Assembly (NCBI GenBank): GCA_038230975.1 | Contig: JBBRMF010000121.1 | Coordinates: forward strand, 1 to 14,687 | From: JANXVV01 sp038230975 | GTDB taxonomy: Bacteria > Planctomycetota > Phycisphaerae > Tepidisphaerales > Tepidisphaeraceae | Reading direction: 5' to 3' | Length of the DNA: 14,687 bases | In this document: one piece after another, positions 6,253 through 13,785 of the stretch | How positions within the stretch are numbered: position 1 is the first letter of the stretch | Layout of the letters: each line of letters opens with the position of its first letter | Program-made: the position numbers and the translations under genes | The notes under the pieces: model-generated | The model's database searches: none | Seen by the model: the letters and a program-made list of their open reading frames with translations, nothing else | What the model was told of the DNA's origin: nothing

Positions 6253-7455
6253 TTAACGGTCCGCCACCTTCGGCACGAGATCCGTTTGCAGCATCGGATT
6301 GGCCGCCGCGATGTGCGTTTCGGGGATGCCTAATTCCTTGCGGACGATATTCGCACCTTGCGCGATTGCCGCCGTTTTAAAAAAGGCGATATCGCGATTG
6401 CAGCCCTGTCGGCCAAAACCGCAATCACTGGAGACGATCAGTTGCTCTGGCGACACATATTCCAGGGCCTTGCGAATGCGCGCCGCCACTTCTTCCGGCC
6501 GATCCACCTGTAACGTGCGATGGCTCACCACGCCCACGCACACCTTCTTCGGCAGCCGACCTTTCATTGCGCCAAATCGTTCGATATCGCGGAAATTACG
6601 ATCGGTCATCTCCACCGTCCAGACATCGCCCTTCAACGCGTGCATGTATAAATCGAATGATGCGGCGTAGCTGTCATTATCGATCACCCGCTGCATATTC
6701 GGGTTGCCCCAACAGGTGTGAATCCACAGCTCGATATCCTCAAGGCCCTGCACTTCGCGATTGTAAGCCTCGACCATAAACTTCACTTCGTCTGAATCCG
6801 GGCCGTAGGTGTTGGCCCAGAAGTGAATCGTCGGCTCTTCGATCTGTATGCACTTGCAACCGGCATCGCGCAATGCGAGCAACTCTTTATTCATTGCTTC
6901 GGCCATGTCCCAAATAACCTGACGGTGGTCCGTGTATTTTGGCGTGTGGATATCGAGGAACAGCCCCATCACTTGCGAGCAACACGTGCCAAACTTCACC
7001 GGTCGACTTGAACGCTGCTGGGCTAGCCGCCAGATCTTCGCGTAATCCAGCGGTCGATGAACGATCTTGTCCACCACGCGCGGCCACCGCCAACCGGTGT
7101 AAATCTCATTCAACAATGTCCCTGGTGGATATCGCAACCAAGGCGATCGAGTCGCCTCCGATTGCAGATAATCCCCTTCAAACCCGCCCCAACGCTGCAG
7201 CGGATAGTGATGCCATGATCGGCCAGCCATGTCGTCATCGCAGTGCAGATCGCCGTGCGTGACGATATCCATCCCCGCGCGCTCTTCGTCGTTGAGAATC
7301 ACCGTGAGCGCATCAGTAAATTTTTCCCGATAGCGCGTATCCATCATGCAGCTATCCAGCGGCTTACCCCACATGCTCATGTCAAACCAACGCGGCCGTG
7401 GCCATGAACCGGTGATTGTCGCTGGAAGAACAACGTCCTTGGTGATCGTCAGCAT
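6253..7455 (-). CDS. cobalamin-independent methionine synthase (MetE)-like methyltransferase
   Basis: A 400-residue protein resembling the C-terminal catalytic barrel of MetE, found here as a free-standing protein. Full MetE is about 750 residues with two barrels, so this is the short, single-barrel type. Candidate zinc ligands are visible: His246 and Cys248 in WIHTCWGN, an acidic residue near Glu282 (TVEMTD), and Cys345 in SSDCGFGRQG. IEEP (205-208) matches the conserved IDEP-type motif. The reaction would be transfer of a methyl or alkyl group to or from a zinc-bound thiol. The natural thiol and donor are uncertain: homocysteine is one candidate, while relatives of this size include epoxyalkane:coenzyme M transferase-like enzymes. 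AAAGGAC lies just before the ATG. It is transcribed alone and has its own terminator. Confidence 0.78.
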   Translation of the reverse strand: MLTITKDVVLPATITGSWPRPRWFDMSMWGKPLDSCMMDTRYREKFTDALTVILNDEERAGMDIVTHGDLHCDDDMAGRSWHHYPLQRWGGFEGDYLQSEATRSPWLRYPPGTLLNEIYTGWRWPRVVDKIVHRPLDYAKIWRLAQQRSSRPVKFGTCCSQVMGLFLDIHTPKYTDHRQVIWDMAEAMNKELLALRDAGCKCIQIEEPTIHFWANTYGPDSDEVKFMVEAYNREVQGLEDIELWIHTCWGNPNMQRVIDNDSYAASFDLYMHALKGDVWTVEMTDRNFRDIERFGAMKGRLPKKVCVGVVSHRTLQVDRPEEVAARIRKALEYVSPEQLIVSSDCGFGRQGCNRDIAFFKTAAIAQGANIVRKELGIPETHIAAANPMLQTDLVPKVADR

Positions 7456-7582
7456 TGAAATGTCCTTTAACCAAGATTTGCCCGAGAGACTCCGGCCTGC
7501 GAACGCCGCCGGATGATGAGGAAATGTATCGGGCCGAACTGATTCCGTCTAGCAAAATCGATTTCGGATTGAACGAATGATC

Positions 7583-8326
7583 CTACTTCGCTTCGGCCTT
7601 CACCTCGAATCGTTTCTGAAGATGCTCCATCGTGATCGTATTCCCGTGATCGAAAAACTCCCGCATCTTTTTCGACTCATCATCCTCACTGAAGCCCATG
7701 CAGACTTCTCGCACGCGGGTGGCTTTGTCGCCATGCGCTTCGAAATAGACGACCGTCCACATGTTCTTAATTGCGTTCGGGAACGGAAACCCGACCGGCA
7801 CCTTCGTGACTTTGAGCGACAACATTCGCTTCGGCTCATAGCTGAGGATCGTGTTCTCGATGGCCGTGGCATCATCGGCCGTGCCCTTTGGATCGTATTG
7901 GGTTTTCATTAAGCCGCCGATCTTGATTTCGATCTGGGCATGGGCGACCATCCATGATTCCAATCCTGCCTGGGTGGTGTAGGCCGCCCACACCTGCTCC
8001 AGCGGCGCATTGACGATGCCCTCGTGAACGAGCGGCTTGTCATCGGCCGCGCGACTGACACTCGGTAGAAGCACTACCAGCATCAATAGAGCAATTTTCA
8101 GCTTGATAGGCGGCTGAAGTGTCGGGGTGCCAAAGATCGGCGTACTCGCAGACCTGTGCTTTTTTCGGTGAATAACACGCACGGGTCTCGAAGTACCGCG
8201 ACCCGTCGCACCCCACGAAGTTGAAAAATGCTCTAACAGAACAAACCCAAAAATTTCCTTTACATTTCGGACTCCACGAGGAGTGAACGTGTCTGAGATG
8301 CCGAATAGGTTTTGCAAGTATTTCAT
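7583..8326 (-). CDS. exported SRPBCC (AHSA1/START-like) protein with an element inserted in its signal peptide
   Basis: A 247-residue frame. The conserved part, about residues 99-240, begins VHEGIVNAPLEQVWAAYTT and fits the SRPBCC/AHSA1-like ligand-binding fold (also ...LESWMV..., IGGLM..., TILSYEPKRMLSLKV). Such domains bind hydrophobic ligands or act as small catalysts; the ligand here is unknown. A signal peptide ends at SRA|ADD (about residue 93), so the domain is probably extracytoplasmic. Residues 32-80 are encoded by the MITE-like element at 8087-8235. Without it the protein would read ...IFGFVLL-LMLVVLLPSVSRA, an unbroken signal-peptide core. With it, KLKIALLMLVVLLPSVSRA (75-93) still looks like a signal peptide. 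The start is uncertain: ATG at 8326 is the longest, but a GTG at about 8182 or the ATG at residue 82 may be used now. Confidence 0.72.
   Translation of the reverse strand: MKYLQNLFGISDTFTPRGVRNVKEIFGFVLLEHFSTSWGATGRGTSRPVRVIHRKKHRSASTPIFGTPTLQPPIKLKIALLMLVVLLPSVSRAADDKPLVHEGIVNAPLEQVWAAYTTQAGLESWMVAHAQIEIKIGGLMKTQYDPKGTADDATAIENTILSYEPKRMLSLKVTKVPVGFPFPNAIKNMWTVVYFEAHGDKATRVREVCMGFSEDDESKKMREFFDHGNTITMEHLQKRFEVKAEAK
8087..8235. mobile_element. MITE-like palindromic element, copy B (149 bp), inside a signal-peptide coding region
   Basis: The ends TAGAGCAATTTTCAGCTTG (left) and, on the other strand, TAGAGCATTTTTCAACTTCG (right) match those of copy A at 778-935. The inner arms (about 8124-8158 and 8176-8214) are the same repeat, more diverged. 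TA at both ends fits a TA target duplication. The net insertion is 147 bp, which is 49 whole codons. It is open in the frame of the host gene, so the gene is not disrupted by a stop or frameshift. Confidence 0.75.
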
Positions 8327-8343
8327 ACAATGGGGCCTTCGCT

Positions 8344-8381
8344 ATTTGTCAAGGGACAAATGCGAGTCTGACATGTCGGAC
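8344..8381. promoter_or_regulatory. two adjacent palindromes in a divergent promoter region
   Basis: ATTTGTC-AAGG-GACAAAT (8344-8361) is a perfect inverted repeat, and GTCTGACATGTCGGAC (8366-8381) is palindromic apart from one G-T pair. On the minus strand the first contains TTGACA (8347-8352), a perfect -35 match; a weak TGTATG lies 17 bases further on, overlapping the ATG at 8326. The site may be an operator for the SRPBCC gene, the divergent gene at 8599, or both. The rest of 8382-8598 shows nothing recognisable. Confidence 0.35.
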
Positions 8382-8598
8382 AGGCATTTATCGCGGAAGT
8401 GTGAACGGCTACCCTGCATTTTTTCAGCCGAAGCGGTGTTCGTCAAGGCTAAGTAGGGCAGGCAAAGGATTTTCGGTAGGGTCAACATTCCGGCCAGTAA
8501 GAGGCTGCAAGCTCGGTCAACAATCTGCCGATATCCATTAGCAGCGTGTTGCGGGAAACCGCCGGTTAAGTTATGGAATTGGCAACAAAGGAAGGTTC

Positions 8599-10008
8599 AT
8601 GCCCGCAGACACAATTCAAGCTCAACTTACCGGATATAACCAAGGCCGTGTCACGCGTTTTTTTGATTCGCTGCCCGAATCCGGAAAGAAGAAACTGACG
8701 GCTCAGCTACAAGCGCTCGATCTGGCCGCGATGTCGGAATTGATGGACACGCAGGTGAAGACCAAGGCATCGGTGGCGCTGCCCCGGACCATCGATCCGG
8801 TAAAGGCTTACCCGCGCGAGCCCGGTGCGGAGTATCGGCTGCTGTATCATGATGCTGAATTGCGCGGCCGCGAATTGCTTCGGCAGGGAAAGGTGGGTGC
8901 GTTTCTCGTCGCCGGCGGGCAAGGCACTCGACTGGGATACGAGGGGCCAAAGGGCGAGTATCCGGTAACCCCGATCAAGAACAAGCCGTTATTTCAGGTG
9001 TTTGCCGAGCAGTTACTCGCCCATTCGCGAGATGCGGGGAAACCGATCGCATGGTATCTGATGACCAGCGATATCAACGATGCCGCCACTCGATCATTTT
9101 TTAAGAAGCAGAATTATTTCGGTTATGACCCAGCGAACATCTTCTTCTTCCCGCAGGGAATGATGCCGGCCTTCTCCATGACCGGCGAAATGCTATTGGC
9201 TGAAAAAGATTCGCTGGCCCTCAGCCCGGATGGTCATGGCGGATCGCTCCGTGCATTGGATAAAAGCGGCGCGCTGGCCGACATGAAAAAGCGAGGCATC
9301 GAGCACCTTTCTTATTTCCAGGTGGATAACCCGCTGGTTCAATGCATTGATCCGCTGTTTCTTGGATTGCACGATTTGACCGGCAGCGAAATGAGCAGCA
9401 AGACGATTCCCAAGGCCAATGCTCTGGAGAAAGTCGGCAACTTCGTCTACGCCGACGGGGCCGTGCAGGTGATTGAATATAGCGATCTGCCGGAGAGTTT
9501 GGCGTTGCAAACCAACGCGGATGGATCGCTCCGATTCAATGCCGGATCGATCGCGATTCATGCGTTGCGTGTGTCGTTCATCGAACGGCTCAATCAGGGT
9601 GGCCGGCTCAGTCTTCCGTGGCATCGCGCTGAAAAGAAAGTCCCTTACATTGACGATGCCGGTTCGCTCATCAAGCCGGATAAACCAAATGCAGTGAAGC
9701 TTGAGCAGTTTGTGTTTGACGCCATTCCCCTGGCGAAAAACGCAATCGTCTACACGACGGATCGGGCGGAAGAATTTTCACCCGTGAAGAATGCCGAAGG
9801 CGTTGATTCACCGGCGACCTGCCGACGCGACCAGATCCGCCGCGCGGCAAGCTGGCTCAGAAACGCGGGGATCGAAGTTCCCGTCAAGAGCGGCGAACCC
9901 GATGTGCTATTGGAGATCTCTCCCCTTTTTGCGACAAACTCGGTGCAACTCAGCACGCGGAAGCTCCCGTCTTCGATCAAGAGCGAGGAATCGCTCTGTC
10001 TTGAATGA
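8599..10008 (+). CDS. UDP-N-acetylglucosamine/UDP-glucose pyrophosphorylase (UAP1/UDPGP family)
   Basis: A 469-residue nucleotidyltransferase that would join UTP with a sugar 1-phosphate to give a UDP-sugar and pyrophosphate. The nucleotide-binding loop is LVAGGQGTRLG (103-113) followed by GPKGEYPV (116-123). Further family landmarks are PDGHGG (210-215), the metal-site region QVDNPL (241-246), NAGSIAIH (314-321) and KLEQFVFD (367-374). Their order and spacing match the eukaryotic-type UAP1/UDPGP family rather than bacterial GlmU or GalU. N-acetylglucosamine 1-phosphate is the likeliest sugar; N-acetylgalactosamine or glucose 1-phosphate cannot be ruled out. GGAAGG stands just before the ATG. 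It heads a stretch of polysaccharide genes and would supply an activated sugar to the glycosyltransferases that follow. Confidence 0.85.
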   Translation: MPADTIQAQLTGYNQGRVTRFFDSLPESGKKKLTAQLQALDLAAMSELMDTQVKTKASVALPRTIDPVKAYPREPGAEYRLLYHDAELRGRELLRQGKVGAFLVAGGQGTRLGYEGPKGEYPVTPIKNKPLFQVFAEQLLAHSRDAGKPIAWYLMTSDINDAATRSFFKKQNYFGYDPANIFFFPQGMMPAFSMTGEMLLAEKDSLALSPDGHGGSLRALDKSGALADMKKRGIEHLSYFQVDNPLVQCIDPLFLGLHDLTGSEMSSKTIPKANALEKVGNFVYADGAVQVIEYSDLPESLALQTNADGSLRFNAGSIAIHALRVSFIERLNQGGRLSLPWHRAEKKVPYIDDAGSLIKPDKPNAVKLEQFVFDAIPLAKNAIVYTTDRAEEFSPVKNAEGVDSPATCRRDQIRRAASWLRNAGIEVPVKSGEPDVLLEISPLFATNSVQLSTRKLPSSIKSEESLCLE

Positions 10009-10216
10009 ATGGGGGCGAAAATCCCACTCTTGGCGGCGGTGCGAATCCCCTGCAAATTCCGCTTTTTCATGGCGTTCGAGTGCATTCCACAATGCTGTTA
10101 ACAATAAGAAAGTGGTAAGTCCACGATCTCGCATTTTGCATCGATTGCAGGGGTCTTGATTGAGCCGTATCTTAGTAACGGACAGCGGAGACAACGAGGC
10201 AATGTCGGAGATTCGG

Positions 10217-12034
10217 ATGGAAATGCAGACGCAGGTAAACCCCAATAATGTTCCGGAGACCACCGCGCGCCATGCGGTTTACACCACGGCGAACGTTAGT
10301 GTTCTTGTACTTACCAAGAATGAAGAACAGAACATTGAAGCCTGCTTGAATTCCCTCAGCTTCGCCGATGACATCGTGGTTCTTGACAGTTACTCGACGG
10401 ACCGGACGCTCGATATTGCCCGTAAATTCCCTAATGTCCGAATCGTTCAACGTACGTTCGACACTTGGTCCAAGCATAGCAACTGGGCGCTTGAGCAGAT
10501 TCAATATAAGCATCCCTGGGTCTATTATTCCGATGCTGACGAACGCGTCACTCCTGAGCTGCGCGATGAAATTCTTCGCGTGATCAACGATCCGAGTCTG
10601 CCGCACGCGGCGTACCGGTTGCGGTACAAAAACATGTTCATGGGTCGATGGATCCGCCGGGGTGGATTGTATCCGGTCTGGATCATGCGGCTCTACAAAC
10701 CCGACCGCGTGCGGTACGAAGATCGCCAGGTGAATGCCCATCCCGTCGTCAACGGGTCCGTCGGAGAGCTGAAAGAACACTTCATTCATTTCAGTTTCAA
10801 TAAGGGACTTGTGCCCTGGTTCCAGAAGCACAATTCGTATTCGCAGATGGAGGCGACCGAAGCAACGCGCGTGCTGAAGGGCTCAGTCCGGGAACAAATT
10901 CGCGGGTCATTCAGCCGGGATAAAGCCATCCGGCGCAGGGCCTTTAAGAACCTGAGCTTTTATGTTCCCTGCCGGTCGCTCGTGCGCTTTCTCTACATGT
11001 ACATTTTCAAGCTCGGATTCCTTGATGGCTCCGCCGGTTTAAACTATGCGGCGATGATTTCGATGTACGAATTCTGGATCGGGCTGAAAATTCAGGAGCG
11101 GCGCGATGCCTGGCGAAAACGCACCACGGAGTTAGCCCGCAAACTCTTGGCGGATGACCAGAATGCCCCCAATGCTGATAGCGGCGAGAATCCACCGCTC
11201 GTGGATGTCCTGATTCCAACCCTCAACGAATCTGACCACATTGAGGAGGCGATTGCCAACGCAAGAAAACTCGGTCCCGTTTACGTGCTCGATTCATTGA
11301 GCACGGACGGCACACAGGAAAAAGCCCGGGCGGCGGGAGCAACCGTCATCGAGCACGCATTTGTGAACTACTCGGCTCAGAAAAATTGGGGACTCGAAAA
11401 CATCCCCTTCAAGTCAGAATGGGTTTTCATTCTCGACGCCGACGAGCGAATCACACCGCGCCTGCGCGAAGAAATTGTTGAAAAGCTGACGCGGCGTCCG
11501 CGCGCCAATGGTTATTTCATCAGCCGCCAGTTGCTCGGGATGGGGCGAAAGATCGAGAACGGCGGACTCTATCCTTCCTGGAACCTTCGCCTGCTTCGTC
11601 TCGGTCGGGCGCGCTATGAAAATCGATCCGTTCACGAGCATGTTATTTGCGACAGCCCAACCGACTACCTGCATCAGGAAATGTTGCATCTTCGCCGCGA
11701 AACGATCAGCCAATATCTCGACAAGCATATTCGATATGCGGATATGGAAAGCAATGAATGGCTGAAGTGGAAGCTAGGACACAGCAGAAACGCGTCGACG
11801 AATGAGCTATTCAAGGACACGCTGCGACTGAGGCAATGGGTCCGCCGAAATATCTGGCCACGCTTACCGTTGCGTCCACTGTGGCGATTTACGTATATGT
11901 TCTTCTTCCGCGTTGGTTTTTTTGATGGCCATGCCGGATGGTATCTCGCACAGTTGATGGCGTGTTACGAGTACATGATCACGTTGCTCTATAAGGACAA
12001 ACTGATCAACGCGATGAACGATCAAAAATCTTGA
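10217..12034 (+). CDS. tandem two-domain GT2 glycosyltransferase (WaaE/KdtX-like)
   Basis: A 605-residue protein made of two full glycosyltransferase family 2 modules. Module 1 starts at VSVLVLTKNEEQN (28-40) with the metal/UDP-binding DAD at 106-108 in SDADERVTPEL. Module 2 starts at VDVLIPTLNESDH (329-341) with DAD at 407-409 in LDADERITPRL. Both modules repeat GGLYP followed by an Arg-rich stretch and end in a similar hydrophobic segment (RFLYMYIFKLGFLDG; RFTYMFFFRVGFFDG), so the protein is an internal duplication. The DAD residues are intact in both, so both may be active. Relatives add heptose or glucose to lipopolysaccharide cores. The start is uncertain: I chose the ATG at 10217 because GGAG lies 6 bases before it, but ATG 10202 and TTG 10160 (with AGGGG) are in frame. 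It acts in the cytoplasm or at the inner membrane face. Confidence 0.85.
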   Translation: MEMQTQVNPNNVPETTARHAVYTTANVSVLVLTKNEEQNIEACLNSLSFADDIVVLDSYSTDRTLDIARKFPNVRIVQRTFDTWSKHSNWALEQIQYKHPWVYYSDADERVTPELRDEILRVINDPSLPHAAYRLRYKNMFMGRWIRRGGLYPVWIMRLYKPDRVRYEDRQVNAHPVVNGSVGELKEHFIHFSFNKGLVPWFQKHNSYSQMEATEATRVLKGSVREQIRGSFSRDKAIRRRAFKNLSFYVPCRSLVRFLYMYIFKLGFLDGSAGLNYAAMISMYEFWIGLKIQERRDAWRKRTTELARKLLADDQNAPNADSGENPPLVDVLIPTLNESDHIEEAIANARKLGPVYVLDSLSTDGTQEKARAAGATVIEHAFVNYSAQKNWGLENIPFKSEWVFILDADERITPRLREEIVEKLTRRPRANGYFISRQLLGMGRKIENGGLYPSWNLRLLRLGRARYENRSVHEHVICDSPTDYLHQEMLHLRRETISQYLDKHIRYADMESNEWLKWKLGHSRNASTNELFKDTLRLRQWVRRNIWPRLPLRPLWRFTYMFFFRVGFFDGHAGWYLAQLMACYEYMITLLYKDKLINAMNDQKS

Positions 12035-12054
12035 AATAGCGTGTAACCTATTTC
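12033..12054. terminator. possible bidirectional terminator between convergent genes
   Basis: A 7-bp stem GAAATAG/CTATTTC with loop CGTGTAAC begins at the stop codon of the tandem glycosyltransferase and lies just past the stop of the minus-strand methyltransferase. T-rich tracts follow on both strands (CTTTCTACTTTT on plus; GATTTTTGATC on minus). The stem is AT-rich and weak. Confidence 0.4.
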
Positions 12055-12061
12055 ACCCTTT

Positions 12062-12934
12062 CTACTTTTCGCGTCTTACAGCCACCGCACTAATTAGATT
12101 ACCGATCGGGAAACGCGTCACCTCAAAACTCTGGGGCTTCATTCGACCGATTGTGGCAGCGGCACGAAGTCCGGTGGCGACGACCGCTCCGCGGGCAATG
12201 CGTATCGCTTTTCGCAAACCCGATCGATCGAAACAGGGATCGGCCTCTTCAACGTCGAATCCTGCTTCGATCAGCGCGCGCTTCAATCCTGCCAGGGAAA
12301 ATACAAATAGATGTTGCGGTGGATCGTACCACTGCACGACACCGGGAAGCAGTTTATCAAGCCAATCGTTCCCGATGCCGGTGTCCACAAATAGTCGACC
12401 GCCCGGTTTCAGCACATCTCGGATGTGGCGCATCATCGTAACCGGATCAGGCAGGTGCTCGATCGTTGCCCAGAACGTAACCGTGTCGAATAAACCAAGC
12501 TCCTGCTTTTTCGACGCAAGATCACCGGCGATAGCTTTTACCCCCAATTGACTGACCGCGTGCGAGATTCCTGTTTCAGAAAGATCAATTCCTTCGGCTG
12601 CAATCCCGCGATCCGCGCACGCCTTAATGAAATAGCCTTTGCCGCACCCCACATCCAGCAATCGACCCGGTTTGCCAGCAGTGACCCGAAGAATTCGATC
12701 CACCTTGGCCGGAAAATCCGCCTGCATGCGACTTTCAACCGCGTCGTAAAGGCCGCCCGCATCATCGCTCAGGTGATACTTCTCGTAGAATTGGGACAAT
12801 GCTTCATTCGATGGCACCGGCGACACAAATGCAGTCCCGCAGGACACGCAGCGGTACATTCGATATTCCGCAGTTGCATACGCCGGCACGGACTCCGAGT
12901 TGCAAATCGAGCAGCGTGGGAAATGACTGGACAT
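12062..12934 (-). CDS. class I SAM-dependent methyltransferase with N-terminal zinc ribbon
   Basis: A 290-residue protein. The N-terminus has a zinc-ribbon pattern (CSIC at 8-11 and CVSC at about 28-31), typical of methyltransferases annotated as Methyltransf_23/class I that occur in polysaccharide and surface-glycan clusters. The SAM-binding motif I is LLDVGCGKGYF (about 92-102), followed by EGIDLSE (motif II region) and FWATIEHLPDP (motif IV/post I region). The C-terminal part has no hydrophobic membrane segment that I can be sure of. The acceptor is unknown; a sugar or a polyprenyl-linked glycan is likely given the neighbours. It runs against the flanking genes and so has its own promoter, probably in 12935-13090, where I see no clear consensus. 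Confidence 0.8.
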   Translation of the reverse strand: MSSHFPRCSICNSESVPAYATAEYRMYRCVSCGTAFVSPVPSNEALSQFYEKYHLSDDAGGLYDAVESRMQADFPAKVDRILRVTAGKPGRLLDVGCGKGYFIKACADRGIAAEGIDLSETGISHAVSQLGVKAIAGDLASKKQELGLFDTVTFWATIEHLPDPVTMMRHIRDVLKPGGRLFVDTGIGNDWLDKLLPGVVQWYDPPQHLFVFSLAGLKRALIEAGFDVEEADPCFDRSGLRKAIRIARGAVVATGLRAAATIGRMKPQSFEVTRFPIGNLISAVAVRREK

Positions 12935-13114
12935 TCACAAATCTCCTGCGGAGTCAGACGAATCAACCTCCGCTCCGCGACGTCATCGGACTGAAGCGCA
13001 ACACGTTTGACACTTCGCGGGCGAAAAGCGTAAGGTACGCATGCATCGTACCGGCCTGACTAATGTCTTACAAACGACGTAACAATCGCGGTGAAATCCC
13101 GCGAACCCTGCACC

Positions 13115-13756
13115 ATGATTCAACCTTCCCACGAGCCGACCGACGGTACAACTACCGCAGAACCGCGTGGCAATAGCGGCCTGCTCTTTCAGACCCTGGA
13201 TCGCTCAGCGAGCTACCCGTATACATTCTCGGAGTATTTCCGGCGAATACTCTGGGGGATTGTTCAGCGCACCGTGTTTCGATTCAGCCCGCCGCGCGCT
13301 TTTGGGTGGCGACGATGGCTCCTCACGCGGTTCGGTGCAAAGCTCGGGCATCATAGCTACGTTCGTCCGAGCACTCGCATTATTCATCCGTGGCTGTTGC
13401 AGATGGGTGACTGGTGCGTACTCGCGGACGATGTGACGATCTATAATCTCGGGATGGTTTCCCTGGGGAGCCATTCGGTGATCAGTCAGGGCACTTACGT
13501 GTGCGCTGGCACACATGACTACACACTCTCCGACCTGCCGCTGCAGCGATTGCCCATCCGCGTCGGTAACGGCGTATGGGTTGCCGCACAGGCGTTCATC
13601 GGGCCGGGGGTCACGATCGGTGATAACGCGGTGATCGGCGCACGAGCCGTGGTCGTAAAAGATATCCCTCCGGGTGTCGTTGCAGCGGGCAATCCGGCAC
13701 GCGTCATCAAGCCGCGACTCATGCGGAGTGAAGCAAAACCAGCAATCGACAAATGA
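13115..13756 (+). CDS. WcaF-like hexapeptide-repeat acyltransferase
   Basis: A 213-residue protein of the left-handed beta-helix acyltransferase family, close in pattern to the colanic-acid acetyltransferase WcaF. Residues after about 75 show repeated hexapeptide turns (LGHHSYVRPSTRI, WCVLADDVTIYN, VSLGSHSVISQGTY, VTIGDNAVIGARAVV). CAGTHDY contains the likely catalytic His. It ends VVAAGNPARVIKPR, the usual close of this family. The N-terminal part (PYTFSEYFRRILWGIVQRTVFR) is the family's amphipathic lead-in. It would move an acetyl or other acyl group from a CoA donor to a sugar, in the cytoplasm. The GTG at 13091 is an alternative start; no ribosome-binding site supports either. The glycosyltransferase that follows starts 29 bases on, so they are probably co-transcribed. 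Confidence 0.85.
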   Translation: MIQPSHEPTDGTTTAEPRGNSGLLFQTLDRSASYPYTFSEYFRRILWGIVQRTVFRFSPPRAFGWRRWLLTRFGAKLGHHSYVRPSTRIIHPWLLQMGDWCVLADDVTIYNLGMVSLGSHSVISQGTYVCAGTHDYTLSDLPLQRLPIRVGNGVWVAAQAFIGPGVTIGDNAVIGARAVVVKDIPPGVVAAGNPARVIKPRLMRSEAKPAIDK

Positions 13757-13785
13757 TCTGCCTTCAATATTTTGGCCATTCCTAA

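Noticed and set aside
10172..10831. 219-residue open frame on the minus strand
   Set aside because: It is antisense to the first GT2 module, whose motifs are unmistakable.
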